From the NCBI GenBank assembly GCA_014799465.1, contig JAAVHZ010000020.1:62001-126000 (forward strand): a stretch of 64,000 bases of DNA, given 5' to 3'. Below, piece by piece: positions 51,822 to 60,847 of the stretch. The notes under the pieces were generated by a model that saw nothing but the letters and a program-made list of their open reading frames with translations, was not told the origin of the DNA and searched no databases. A program made the position numbers and the translations under genes. The DNA is from Lachnospiraceae bacterium (GTDB lineage: Bacteria > Bacillota > Clostridia > Lachnospirales > Lachnospiraceae). Every line of letters begins with the position of its first letter. The first letter of the stretch is position 1.

Positions 51822-52466
51822 ATGAAGAAAACAATCGTAGTTATAGGTGCAGGAAAAGGACTTGGAAATGGAGTTGCAGAGAAGTTTGGAAATAATGATT
51901 TTCGTGTTGTTCTGATGGCAAGGAGTGAGGAACATCTAAAAGAGTATGCAGCGGATTTTGAGGCTAAAGGAATTGAGGTGTATACGCAGGCTGTAGATGT
52001 GGCGGATTTGGATGCCTTTGCTAAAGTTTTTAGTGAAGTTGTAAAAACATATGGCACTCCCGATGTGCTATTTTACAATGTAGGAGTTACAGTCGCAGAT
52101 GCAGAGGTAAAGATTTCTGCACAGACACTTGTTGAACGTTATACGGTAGATGTAGCAGGTGCTTACAACTGCATCAAGCTGGCAGATACAGAGGAATTTG
52201 CTGCGAAGAATGGAGCAATCCTTGTGACTGGTGGAGGTCTTGCTTTACAGCCATATGCAGGTTATCTGCCACTTTCTATGGATAAGGCAGCACTACGGGC
52301 AATGGTTCAGGCGCTTTCTCCTGTTCTGAAAGAAAAAGGCGTCTATCTCGGAACTGTACAGGTAACAGGAACAATTGGTTCCAATGATTTCTATGCACCG
52401 AAAACGATTGCTGAAGAATTTTGGAAGTTGTACACAGAGCAGGAAACTTCCGAGATTGTTCACTAA
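51822..52466 (+). CDS. SDR-family oxidoreductase
   Basis: 214 residues. Rossmann fold with VVIGAGKGLGNGVAEKFG (a GxGxGxG-like coenzyme loop) and VLMARSEEHLKEYAADF. The catalytic Ser-Tyr-Lys is not canonical: where YxxxK is expected, the sequence reads YLPLSMDKAALRAM, giving a Tyr and a Lys with different spacing. AGGAGG precedes the start. First gene of the redox operon downstream of the divergent LysR. Confidence 0.82.
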   Translation: MKKTIVVIGAGKGLGNGVAEKFGNNDFRVVLMARSEEHLKEYAADFEAKGIEVYTQAVDVADLDAFAKVFSEVVKTYGTPDVLFYNVGVTVADAEVKISAQTLVERYTVDVAGAYNCIKLADTEEFAAKNGAILVTGGGLALQPYAGYLPLSMDKAALRAMVQALSPVLKEKGVYLGTVQVTGTIGSNDFYAPKTIAEEFWKLYTEQETSEIVH

Positions 52467-52500
52467 TTGGTAAATACGATAAATCAGGAGTGTAAAGCAG

Positions 52501-53010
52501 ATGAATAAAAAAATTATTGTTTTGAATGGAGCAGCAAGAAAGAACGGGAGTACGGCAAAATTGGTGGATGCTTTTACAGATGGAGCAGAATCCGCAGGAA
52601 ACCATGTAAAGATTTTTTATCTTGACGGGATGGAAATCCATAGCTGCAAAGGATGTTTGAGGGCTGGAAAGGATTCCAAAAGTCCATGCAGCCAAAAGGA
52701 CGATATGGAACAAATCTATGCTGTATTTGAAGACACCGATGTGGTGGTGTTTGCTTCTCCGCTGTATTTCTGGACGATAACAGGTACATTAAAAACCATA
52801 GCTGACAGATTATATGCGGAACTGGAATGTCTAGGTTACAGCAGGTTTCCCAAAAAGAGTGTGCTGCTGATGACTGCGGATGGTGGTGATTATTCTCAGG
52901 CAGTAACATGGTACCGGACTTATGAAAGAAATCTTAGCTGGAAAAATTTGGGTGAAGTTCTAGGCAAGGGAAAGATGAAAGAAGCCTATCAGTTGGGTGC
53001 TTCCATATAA
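52501..53010 (+). CDS. NADPH-dependent FMN reductase
   Basis: 169 residues. Flavodoxin-like fold: VLNGAARKNGSTAKLVDAF, then a Cys-rich helix IHSCKGCLRAGKDSKSPCS (typical of this branch), QKDDMEQIY and FASPLYFWTITGTLKTIADR. It reduces quinones or other oxidants using NAD(P)H. AGGAG ahead of ATG. Followed by an AKR. Confidence 0.87.
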   Translation: MNKKIIVLNGAARKNGSTAKLVDAFTDGAESAGNHVKIFYLDGMEIHSCKGCLRAGKDSKSPCSQKDDMEQIYAVFEDTDVVVFASPLYFWTITGTLKTIADRLYAELECLGYSRFPKKSVLLMTADGGDYSQAVTWYRTYERNLSWKNLGEVLGKGKMKEAYQLGASI

Positions 53011-53047
53011 AAATACAGCGAACAGTACAGGAAAGGAGCTAAGGACA

Positions 53048-53845
53048 GTGGAGTATATTACTTTGAATAACAATGTGAAAATGCCGGTTTTAGGTTATGG
53101 CACATATCAAACACCATCACGGATTACCGAAAGGTGTGTCGCAGATGCACTACGTGTCGGTTATCGTTCGATTGATACCGCACAGTGCTATGGAAACGAG
53201 CAGGAGGTCGGTCTTGCATGCCGGAAATCCGGAATTGCACGTTCAGAGATGTTTATTACAACAAAACTGTGGGCTTGTCATGGTTATCAGGATACGTTGC
53301 GTTCAATTGACAGTTCTTTGAAGAAAATAGGAATGGATTATATTGATCTGCTTCTGCTCCACGAACCTACCGGAGATGTTCATGAGATTTACCGTGCTAT
53401 GGAAACTGCCTATAAAGATGGGAAATTACGGGCTATTGGCATTTCCAATTTTCTAGAGGAACGGTATCTGGATTTGGTGAACCACTGCAAAGTGATTCCG
53501 GCAGTCAATCAGGTAGAAACCCATGTTTTTAGGCAACAGAAAAAGCTGCGGCAGTTAGAGTGCCAGATTGGAACGAAGCATGAAAGCTGGTCACCTCTTG
53601 CCTGCGGGCAGAACGGCATTTGGGGGAACCATACGCTTTTAAGGATTGCTGGGAATCACGGTAAATCAGTAGCACAGGTTGCTCTGCGGTTCTTATTACA
53701 GCAGGGGATTGTGGTTATCCCGAAGTCCACACATACCCCTCGAATGGAAGAAAATTTTGCAGCTTTGGATTTTGATTTGGAAGCTGATGAAATGCTGGAA
53801 ATCGAACAGCTTGAAATTGGAAAAAGCCTGTTCGGTTGGTGGTAA
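53048..53845 (+). CDS. Aldo/keto reductase
   Basis: 265 residues from GTG 53048, with AAAGGAG ten bases before. It has MPVLGYGTYQT, Asp and Tyr in SIDTAQCYGNE, Lys in TTKLWACHG, His in LLLHEPTGD, and PKSTHTPRMEENFAALDF for NADPH. It is close to the reductase at 48175. It lacks a C-terminal extension. Co-transcribed with the FMN reductases on both sides. Confidence 0.88.
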   Translation: MEYITLNNNVKMPVLGYGTYQTPSRITERCVADALRVGYRSIDTAQCYGNEQEVGLACRKSGIARSEMFITTKLWACHGYQDTLRSIDSSLKKIGMDYIDLLLLHEPTGDVHEIYRAMETAYKDGKLRAIGISNFLEERYLDLVNHCKVIPAVNQVETHVFRQQKKLRQLECQIGTKHESWSPLACGQNGIWGNHTLLRIAGNHGKSVAQVALRFLLQQGIVVIPKSTHTPRMEENFAALDFDLEADEMLEIEQLEIGKSLFGWW

Positions 53846-53876
53846 AGTATTCGGACAATGTGAAAGGAGAACAAAA

Positions 53877-54413
53877 ATGAGGATATTAGTAATTGAAAGC
53901 AGCCCGCATAAAAAAGGTTCATCAAATCTGCTTGCGGATAACTTTATACGCGGAGCAAGAGAAACCGGACACACTGTCAGCACATTCGATGCTGCAAGGG
54001 CAGACCTGCATCCATGTTTGGGCTGTGAGGTCTGCGGTATGGCAGGCCCCTGTTGTCAAAAGGATGATATGGCGGAACTGAAAGAGCAGATACTTGGCTC
54101 GGATATGGTCGTTTTTGTAACGCCGCTCTATTATTTTGGGATGTCTGCACAGCTTAAAACTGTTATTGACCGTTTTTACAGCTTTACTGGCCAACTGTCC
54201 ACAAAAGGCTTGAAAACTGCGTTGATTGTAGCAGCTTGGGACAGCAGAGATTGGACAATGAAAGATATTTCCTCCCATTATCAAACCTTGTGCAAGTATA
54301 TGAACTTTGAGGATCAAGGTATGCTCCTCGGATTTGGATGCGGGACGGTGTCTATGGCAGAAAGAAGCGGTTACCCGCAAAAGGCTTATAAACTTGGCAA
54401 ATCAATGAAATAA
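53877..54413 (+). CDS. NADPH-dependent FMN reductase
   Basis: 178 residues from ATG 53877, AAAGGAG upstream. VIESSPHKKGSSNLLADNF for the FMN loop, Cys-rich HPCLGCEVCGMAGPCCQKDD, then FVTPLYYFGMSAQLKTVIDR. It is related to the protein at 52501. The repeated Cys may hold redox activity or simply structure. Followed 27 bases later by the MATE exporter. Confidence 0.87.
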   Translation: MRILVIESSPHKKGSSNLLADNFIRGARETGHTVSTFDAARADLHPCLGCEVCGMAGPCCQKDDMAELKEQILGSDMVVFVTPLYYFGMSAQLKTVIDRFYSFTGQLSTKGLKTALIVAAWDSRDWTMKDISSHYQTLCKYMNFEDQGMLLGFGCGTVSMAERSGYPQKAYKLGKSMK

Positions 54414-54440
54414 CGATTGAACGTATGGAGGTATATGACG

Positions 54441-55790
54441 ATGAATAACAAAACATTGACACAAGGAGCACCATGGAAGGGTATCTTATCCTTTATGATA
54501 CCGGTTCTTTTGGGTTTGTTGCTCCAACAGCTTTACAATACAGTGGATACCATCATTGTAGGCAATTTTGCAGGGGAATCTCCCCTGGCAGCAGTTGGTG
54601 CGTGTGGTGTTCTCACAATGGCATTTTTGGCGTTGGCCAATGGTTTTTCGGCAGGAGCCTGTATACTGATTGCCCAGCTTTTTGGAGGGGACAAAAAAGA
54701 AGATATGCGCAGACAGGCATCTTCTTCTTTTTTGGTCATGCTTGCTATGGGGGTGTTAGCAACAGTGGTAGGCATTATAATCAGCCGATTTGCCCTTGAA
54801 CATATCTTAGCAACGCCGGACAGTCTGATTCCCATGGCTGATACCTATTTCAAGATTTATGCGGCAGGACTTATTTTTCAATTTGGATATAATATTGTAG
54901 CTGCTATCCTCCGGGGAATTGGAGACAGCAAAGCAACATTATATTTTCTGCTGGTTGCCAGTGTGGTCAATGTTGTGCTGGATATTATATTTGTTTATAG
55001 CATGAATATGGGGGTGGCTGGCGCTGCTATTGCTACAGATATTGCACAGGCCCTTTCCTGTGTAGTGGGTATTATTTACATGATGAAGAAGTACCCTATG
55101 TTCCGTTGGAAGCTAAATGAATTCACCTTTGAATGGCAGCTTGCAAAGCAGACATTGAAAGCGGGCTTTCCTATGGCATTGCAGCAGTTTATTGTGTCAT
55201 TTGGTTTTGTTTTCATTCAAAGAGCTGTTAACAGTTACGGGGAGGCTATGACAGCATCTTTTTCGGTTGCCCAAAAAGTGGAGACATATATGACTTTGCC
55301 TGCAAGTGCACTGATGACGACTCAGGGAACCTATACAGGACAGAATATTGGTGCGAACAGGATTGACAGGGTAAAGATCGGTGCAAAACATACCGTATTA
55401 ATCTCAGAAATAATTTCAGTCTGTATCCTGACAGTGGTTTTTATTTTTGCAAAACCTATTGTTGCAGCATTTGGATTAGGCACGGAGGCCATAGGCTATT
55501 GTGCTGCCCATGTACGGTTTGTGGCACTTTGCCTGCCTTTGTTTGCATCTTATTTCCCACTATTGGGTTTATTCCAAGGTGCAAACAATGCCCTGTTTTC
55601 TACCTTTGTGGCAACTGGCGCCTTGACAGTTCGTGTGGCAACTACTTATCTTTTTCAAGGGATTCCAGGCGTAGGCTATCATATGATCTGGTGGAATACA
55701 CTTTTTGGCTGGACCCTTGGCTTTGTAATTTCATGGACACATTTTCTGTGCGGAAAATGGCAGAAAAACTTGGAGCAACAGAGAGAGTAG
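54441..55790 (+). CDS. MATE-family efflux transporter
   Basis: 450 residues from ATG 54441, with GGAGG nine bases before. Twelve membrane helices in two halves. Family words: GAPWKGILSFMIPVLLGLLL, QLYNTVDTIIVGNFAG, IAQLFGGDK and AILRGIGDSK. It exports organic cations or toxic products in exchange for Na+ or H+. Being last of a redox operon controlled by a LysR, it may remove compounds reduced by the preceding enzymes (inference). Confidence 0.93.
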   Translation: MNNKTLTQGAPWKGILSFMIPVLLGLLLQQLYNTVDTIIVGNFAGESPLAAVGACGVLTMAFLALANGFSAGACILIAQLFGGDKKEDMRRQASSSFLVMLAMGVLATVVGIIISRFALEHILATPDSLIPMADTYFKIYAAGLIFQFGYNIVAAILRGIGDSKATLYFLLVASVVNVVLDIIFVYSMNMGVAGAAIATDIAQALSCVVGIIYMMKKYPMFRWKLNEFTFEWQLAKQTLKAGFPMALQQFIVSFGFVFIQRAVNSYGEAMTASFSVAQKVETYMTLPASALMTTQGTYTGQNIGANRIDRVKIGAKHTVLISEIISVCILTVVFIFAKPIVAAFGLGTEAIGYCAAHVRFVALCLPLFASYFPLLGLFQGANNALFSTFVATGALTVRVATTYLFQGIPGVGYHMIWWNTLFGWTLGFVISWTHFLCGKWQKNLEQQRE

Positions 55791-55810
55791 AAGTGAGTTG
55801 GAATATGTAA

Positions 55811-56147
55811 CATTAAATATTAGAGGCTTTAGGTTTTTCGAATTTGTAGTATAGCATCCCCATGGCGTTTTTTCCTTTATTGAAGAACATAATCTTTCGG
55901 ATAAGTAGATTTACTTGTGATTGTTTTAATGAAAGATACAGAAGTTTTAAAAGTGTATGAAAGAAAATAAAAAGAGCCGTTCATAGAACCAGTCAACCAT
56001 TAAGAGAATAGGACAAGGGGTTCGAGGACGACTCTTGCTTAATTAGTTTATACCATACTTCTGAAAAATATACAAGGGAAAAATATCATTGAGTTATTAC
56101 AAAAACCGCAAATGTAAGCTGTCACCAGAAAGATATGCAGTATTGAT
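55811..56147. other. Intergenic debris
   Basis: No gene. One stretch (about 56090-56153) reads SYYKNRKCKLSPERYAVLIQ with stops around it, perhaps a transposase C-terminal scrap; I am not sure of the family. Confidence 0.3.
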
Positions 56148-56290
56148 TCAGATATTAAGTTGATGTTTTTTAAGAGAAACACCGCCAGATAAGGCGGTAT
56201 AAGCGATGATATCTACTTTTTCAGTACCCTCGAAGGTTTCTGCATAGGGAGCGTTGAAAGCATTAATTGAGACAGATTCATCGCTTGTCC
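56148..56290 (-). pseudogene. C-terminal gene fragment, unknown enzyme
   Basis: The minus strand is open for about 45 codons, containing DESVSINAFNAPYAETFEGT then DIIAYTALSGGVSLK, a protein-like text with a stop at 56148. No start or upstream part exists, because the CDF gene's end lies there. I cannot name the family. Confidence 0.45.
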
Positions 56291-56292
56291 GT

Positions 56293-57207
56293 CTAGGCTG
56301 AATTTACATGTACCATGATATGTTTTACCTTTTGAAAATTCTTTTCAATATCCTGATGGATTTCTTCTGCAATTTCATGTGATTTATTCAGAGTATAAGA
56401 ACCATCCACTGCAATTTCTATGTCCACATAGATTTTGTTGCCAAAAATGCGCGTATGAAGCGAATCTATTCTTGTAACTTCTTTGTTTCTCATAACACGA
56501 TCATAAATTTGCTGTTCCGTTTCTTCGTCACAGGAATGATCCACCAATTTATTGACAGCATCTTTAAAAATGTCATATGCAGCCTTAATGATAAATACAA
56601 AAATCACCAGACTTGCAATGGAATCCATAACCGGAAAGCCAAGCCTTGCTCCTGCGATTCCAATCAAAGCCCCTACAGAGGAAAACGCATCTGAACGGTG
56701 GTGCCATGCATCCGCCAGCAGTGCACCGGAGTCAATTCTTACTGCATTAACTTTTGTATACCAAAACATAGCCTCCTTGCTTACAATGGAAACAATTGCT
56801 GCAACCAGTGCTAAAATCCCCGGTACCTGCAAATTACCATAATTGCCGGACAGAATATTTCTCAATGCTTCAATCCCAATGCCTAGTCCTGTCATAAACA
56901 GAATCATTGCCAATATAATGGCCGCCACGCATTCCATACGCTCATGTCCATAAGGGTGTTCTTTATCCGCTTCCTTTGAAGCAAGTCTAATCCCGATAAT
57001 CACCACTATTGTACTAAATACGTCAGATGCAGAATGAACAGCATCACTAATCATAGCATTGGAATGAGCCATAATGCCCGCTATAAGTTTAAACACAGAC
57101 AATATCAAATTGCCTGTAATGCTCACGGCTGACACCCTGTCTGCGACTCTCTGGAAATCATTGTCTGATTCAACACATACTTTTTTAGTTATTCGATTTC
57201 TCCACAT
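56293..57207 (-). CDS. Cation diffusion facilitator (CDF) exporter
   Basis: 304 residues from ATG 57207, GGAGGTACTTAGT upstream. Six helices; metal site residues in ISDAVHSASDVFS (helix II, H-x3-D) and LLADAWHHRSDAFSS (helix V, H-x3-D), and a cytoplasmic CzcD-like domain with SLHTRIFGNKIYVDIEIAVD. It exports divalent cations by proton antiport. A NiCo-type riboswitch in its leader points to Co2+/Ni2+ (or Fe2+) as substrate. Confidence 0.93.
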   Translation of the reverse strand: MWRNRITKKVCVESDNDFQRVADRVSAVSITGNLILSVFKLIAGIMAHSNAMISDAVHSASDVFSTIVVIIGIRLASKEADKEHPYGHERMECVAAIILAMILFMTGLGIGIEALRNILSGNYGNLQVPGILALVAAIVSIVSKEAMFWYTKVNAVRIDSGALLADAWHHRSDAFSSVGALIGIAGARLGFPVMDSIASLVIFVFIIKAAYDIFKDAVNKLVDHSCDEETEQQIYDRVMRNKEVTRIDSLHTRIFGNKIYVDIEIAVDGSYTLNKSHEIAEEIHQDIEKNFQKVKHIMVHVNSA

Positions 57208-57290
57208 ACTAAGTACCTCCAAAATGTTTGATAGCTCTATGACACCAATATATGTGGGGATTTAGAGTATTACTTTTCTAAAAAATATAA

Positions 57291-57415
57291 AAAAATACCC
57301 ACGGACCAGTATTAGTAACTACTGTCCCGTGGATAAAAAAATCCATTGCCGCTTATGCGACCCGACTCCATGACACTAGGTCACGGTCTGTTCAGTTTGT
57401 ACTGTGGATTTTTAT
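57291..57415 (-). promoter_or_regulatory. NiCo (czcD) riboswitch
   Basis: The leader RNA of the CDF gene contains ACAGACCGUGACCUAG, then GUCGGGUCGCAUAAGCGGC and CACGGGACAGUAGU, features I recall from the NiCo four-way junction class found upstream of CDF genes in Clostridia. The last arm (CCACGGGACAGTA with TACTGGTCCGTGG) is followed by T7, so it is also an intrinsic terminator; metal binding would prevent it forming. It acts on the downstream exporter. Confidence 0.82.
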
Positions 57416-57435
57416 ATAGTGTAAAGAGTGATTAT

Positions 57436-57464
57436 ATAATAACATAGATACCTGTTACTGTCAA
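57436..57464 (-). promoter_or_regulatory. Promoter of the riboswitch-CDF transcript
   Basis: TTGACA (57459-57464), 17-bp spacer, TATTAT (57436-57441) on the minus strand, about 20 bases before the riboswitch. Confidence 0.8.
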
Positions 57465-57605
57465 GCTGAAATATTTTTAACCAATTTTCCCTAAAAATCG
57501 ACCAATTCTGCAAAAACCACTTTTTTAAGTGCTTTTTTTGTTATATTAGATAATGATTTTATGTAAATTAAAGATGAATAATTAAGTTACGAAGGAGTGT
57601 CAATT

Positions 57606-58361
57606 ATGTACCAAATCGCAATCTGTGATGACGAAAAATTGGAACTGGATAATGTAGAGCAGATGCTGAAAGACTATCATGCAAAGTCTGCAGGCGGAGA
57701 ATTTTTAATTCGGCGGTTTGCAAATTCGGAGGATATATTTTTACAGATTAAAACGGAAAATTATCAGCCGGATCTTATTTTATTGGATATTTATATGCCG
57801 GGGAGTTCGGGAATTGAAACGGCGAGGAAGCTGCGGGATATGGGCAATACCTGTAAGATCGTGTTTATGACCACATCACAGGAGCATGCATTGGAGGCGT
57901 TCGGAGTAGATGCAATTTCTTATTTGGTAAAGCCGGTTTCCGAGAAAACGTTCTTTCCGGTGCTTGACAAGGTAATCAAAGACCTTGAAAACAATCAGCC
58001 ACAATATATTCTTTTACAGACTGCTAATAACTGTATCCGCAGAGTCGAATTAAACGACATTATTTACTGCGAGGCACAACGCAAAAAACAATATGTCTAC
58101 TTAAAAGAGAACCAGGGCGTTTATCTGCGAATGACAATGACAAAGCTTTTTGAACTGCTTTGTTCCTATAATAAATTTGTGAAGCTGGGGGTTTCTTATA
58201 TTGTCAATATGGAGCATATCGAGCGGCTTGACACGCAGATGCTGCTGCTGGACAGCGGAAAGGAAATCTTTCTGCCAAGAGGTTCCTATAAGGAATTGCG
58301 GGAACGGTATTTTGATTATTATTTTGGAGATAAAACATTATTTACAATGCGTGCCTTTTAA
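57606..58361 (+). CDS. LytTR response regulator (orphan)
   Basis: 251 residues from ATG 57606, GAAGGAG upstream. Receiver domain with acidic pocket CDDE (8-10) and phospho-Asp61 in ILLDIYMPG, Lys in LVKPVSEK, then a LytTR DNA-binding domain (IYCEAQRKKQYVYL and SYIVNMEHIERLD). Convergent with the kinase gene at 58506; the two-gene system on the other strand has its own regulator. No kinase in line with it. Between 58362 and 58505 nothing is annotated. Confidence 0.88.
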   Translation: MYQIAICDDEKLELDNVEQMLKDYHAKSAGGEFLIRRFANSEDIFLQIKTENYQPDLILLDIYMPGSSGIETARKLRDMGNTCKIVFMTTSQEHALEAFGVDAISYLVKPVSEKTFFPVLDKVIKDLENNQPQYILLQTANNCIRRVELNDIIYCEAQRKKQYVYLKENQGVYLRMTMTKLFELLCSYNKFVKLGVSYIVNMEHIERLDTQMLLLDSGKEIFLPRGSYKELRERYFDYYFGDKTLFTMRAF

Positions 58362-58505
58362 AATGCAATCCGTTCCAACCCCCTTTCTTTTGCCGGCGAT
58401 ACGATTTTGGTACAAATTGCCGCATATGAGCCGCAGACTTATCATAGCGAGGGCGTCGCACGGATTTCCTGTCAGGTTGCAGCGAAATAAAAAAGGAACG
58501 CACTT

Positions 58506-59792
58506 TTATAATATCACTTTTAAGGTAAAGCACCCGTTCTCTGCGGAAAAGGAGCAAAAGGCATTATGCTTTTTACAGAAAGCCATAATAGAGCGGGTGC
58601 CAATCCCATGTTCTTTTTCTTTTGACAGCGGGATGCCGTCCTGCGAGAAAACAACGTCATCGCCGCAGGGATTGGAAATTTCCAGCATTAGTTTTGGCTT
58701 ATAAATACACCTGAAAATAATAATTCTTTGTTCTTTAGGAAATGAACTACAGGCTTTTATGGCATTTTCCAGTGCATTTGCAATGACAATGGAAAATTCG
58801 CCGGAATCAACAGGGAGCGTATCCGGGAAGGAAAGATGCGTTTTCAATGTGATTCCGGCTTTTTTTGCCTGACCGAAATAAGAGGACAGCGTGGCATTTA
58901 ATAGAATGTCTTTACAGTATGATACAGAGGTTTCCGCCTGAAAACGGCTGACAGACCGGGTAATATAATCAAGAGCCTCCGAAGTGTTTCCATTTTCCAA
59001 AAGATAAGCAATCGTCTGGAAACTGTGGCGGGTATCATGCCTGTCAATACGGGATTGTTCCGCAGCCGCAACATCCAGTGCCATTTTTTCTTTCAGATTC
59101 TCTACCTGAAATTCCAAAAACTCCATGTTCTGTTTTGTCGTTTGGAAACGGTACTGCATAGACAGATATTGAAAAATGGAAAAATAAATGATTATGGAGA
59201 CTGCTCCAAGCAGATATATAAAAACAACTCCTGTGGGATTTTCTGTAAAATGAACAGGGTAGGAAGCCAGCGCAACCACAAGAAGTATTAAGGAGCAGGG
59301 AATTAATGCCAGTATCAGCCATCCGTTTTGGATAATGGAAAATATATGCAGGAATGGGCGGCGCAGGAAACGGTATTCTACTAAAATGATGATACAATAG
59401 GCAGCGAGGCGTATCAGAAAATCGGTCACTTCTGAGCCGTGAATTTTTGTATTAATTAATGTTATGCTTGCACATATATACAGGGAAAGCAGAATCTGTG
59501 TAGCATGGTTAAACACAGTCTTAGAGGGTTGATTGCCTATAAGCCGGAAGGACAGATAAATGGCAGGGGCAGAAATGGTAAACGGGAAAATCCGCGAAAA
59601 GAATGTGTAATCAAAAAAAACAATAATAGCAGCACTGGAAGCGGCTACATACAACAGATATAGAGAAAAAATATACACAATTTGTTGTGATTTGTGTTTG
59701 AATTCAGTGGTTGAACCCATCATGCCGAGAGTTCCGATGACAACCAGCAATATTTTTATTACTACATATATAGTATTATCTTCAAATAACAT
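58506..59792 (-). CDS. GHKL sensor histidine kinase (AgrC/ComD-like)
   Basis: 428 residues from ATG 59792, with GGAGATACTC upstream. About six membrane helices in residues 1-205, then a coiled region and the cytoplasmic kinase: HDTRHSFQTI (phospho-His box of HPK10 type), NALENAIKACSSF (N box) and GIGTRSI (G box). This class senses peptides or unknown small molecules. No agrB/agrD-like gene lies here. The coding start overlaps the preceding response regulator's end by 11 bases (59782-59792). Confidence 0.88.
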   Translation of the reverse strand: MLFEDNTIYVVIKILLVVIGTLGMMGSTTEFKHKSQQIVYIFSLYLLYVAASSAAIIVFFDYTFFSRIFPFTISAPAIYLSFRLIGNQPSKTVFNHATQILLSLYICASITLINTKIHGSEVTDFLIRLAAYCIIILVEYRFLRRPFLHIFSIIQNGWLILALIPCSLILLVVALASYPVHFTENPTGVVFIYLLGAVSIIIYFSIFQYLSMQYRFQTTKQNMEFLEFQVENLKEKMALDVAAAEQSRIDRHDTRHSFQTIAYLLENGNTSEALDYITRSVSRFQAETSVSYCKDILLNATLSSYFGQAKKAGITLKTHLSFPDTLPVDSGEFSIVIANALENAIKACSSFPKEQRIIIFRCIYKPKLMLEISNPCGDDVVFSQDGIPLSKEKEHGIGTRSIMAFCKKHNAFCSFSAENGCFTLKVIL

Positions 59793-60534
59793 GAGTATCT
59801 CCTTTTTTAAGCCAGTAATCACCCCACGCTGATTTGACTTCTTTATAGGTGCGGCGTGGGATGGGAACAAGGTGTTTCTCATCTAACAGCATGTCTGACT
59901 TTGTAACTTCTGTTACATGGTAAAGGTTTACCACGAAGGAGGAGCCGACGATAAGAAAGCCATGCCGGGAAAGCAGCGGGGAAACTGCACTCTGGAATGT
60001 ACCGTTAAAGGTCACGCTGTCTATAACGGTGCCGTCATTCAGGTTATAGCGGATGAAACGGTTCACCCGCTCCGCATAGAGGATGTTGTGTACAGGAATG
60101 ATGCGGGTGGAGCCGGGAGTTTTAATGGAAATGGTTTCTGTCAGGGAACGGTTCAGGCGGTTCATTGCTTTGTCCATACACCGGAAAAACGGCTCGATGT
60201 CAATCGGTTTCAAGAGATAGTGCAGAGCATCCGTGTTGTAGGATTCCAAAGCAAAGTCAGGGGAGGAAGTCAGATAGATGATCAACCCGTCGTCGCCCTG
60301 TTCCCGCAAGGCAGTGCCTAATTGTATGCCGTTTATATCGGGCATAATAATGTCCAGTATATAAATATGAAAGGATTCGTATGTGTCAATATAATCCAGC
60401 AGTTCCCTGCCGGAAGAAAAGCAGGAAAGCGCAAAAGAAACCTGAGAAACTTTCTGTCTGTATTCTGCCAAGAGTTTTTTTGTTGTTTCGTGACTTGTTG
60501 TTTCATCATCACATAGGGCAACTTGTATCTGCAA
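59782..60534 (-). CDS. LytTR response regulator
   Basis: 250 residues. Receiver with CDDE pocket, phospho-Asp61 in YILDIIMPD and LLKPIDIEPF; LytTR domain from about residue 145 (ILYAERVNRFIRYNL and SSFVVNLYHVTEV). Operon with the GHKL kinase, so they form one two-component pair. About 27% alike by eye to the orphan regulator at 57606, so both may use the same kinase. Confidence 0.9.
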   Translation of the reverse strand: MQIQVALCDDETTSHETTKKLLAEYRQKVSQVSFALSCFSSGRELLDYIDTYESFHIYILDIIMPDINGIQLGTALREQGDDGLIIYLTSSPDFALESYNTDALHYLLKPIDIEPFFRCMDKAMNRLNRSLTETISIKTPGSTRIIPVHNILYAERVNRFIRYNLNDGTVIDSVTFNGTFQSAVSPLLSRHGFLIVGSSFVVNLYHVTEVTKSDMLLDEKHLVPIPRRTYKEVKSAWGDYWLKKGDTHVI

Positions 60535-60671
60535 CTGTGCTCCTCCTTAGGGTAAATAGTATGCTAAAATGTTTAGAACAGTTTAACAAGAATCGTGTTT
60601 TGTGTCAATCAGAACTAAATTTGTATGCAAAACATACCATATCTAATGTGAGGGTAAATGGAACAAAAATT

Positions 60672-60800
60672 TTATTCCCGCAAGCAACGGACCAAGTGGC
60701 TGCTTGCAGACATTTGGCGACTGCCACGAGGGTCAAATACCCCGCAGCTTGCTGCGTTACAAATTTGATGCCCCGTCAGCTTGCTGCGGGGTATTTGACT
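60672..60800. repeat. 129-bp dispersed repeat, full copy 2
   Basis: Only a handful of differences from 17091-17219 over 129 bp (for example CGGACC for CGAGCC, and GCCACG for GCTGCG). Both hairpins are present. It lies between divergent genes, 48 bases before the YitT gene. Confidence 0.85.
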
Positions 60801-60847
60801 TGACGGATACAGATTACGTTGATATGATGATACGGGAGGTAGTTTTT

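Noticed and set aside
58362-58505. Extra gene between the convergent regulator and kinase
   Set aside because: A short open stretch exists but has no start with a ribosome binding site and no recognisable similarity.
60704-60847. N-terminal extension of the YitT gene through the repeat
   Set aside because: The same residues (for example LLRYKFDAPSACCGVFD) appear wherever the repeat occurs, and GGGAGG fits the ATG at 60848.
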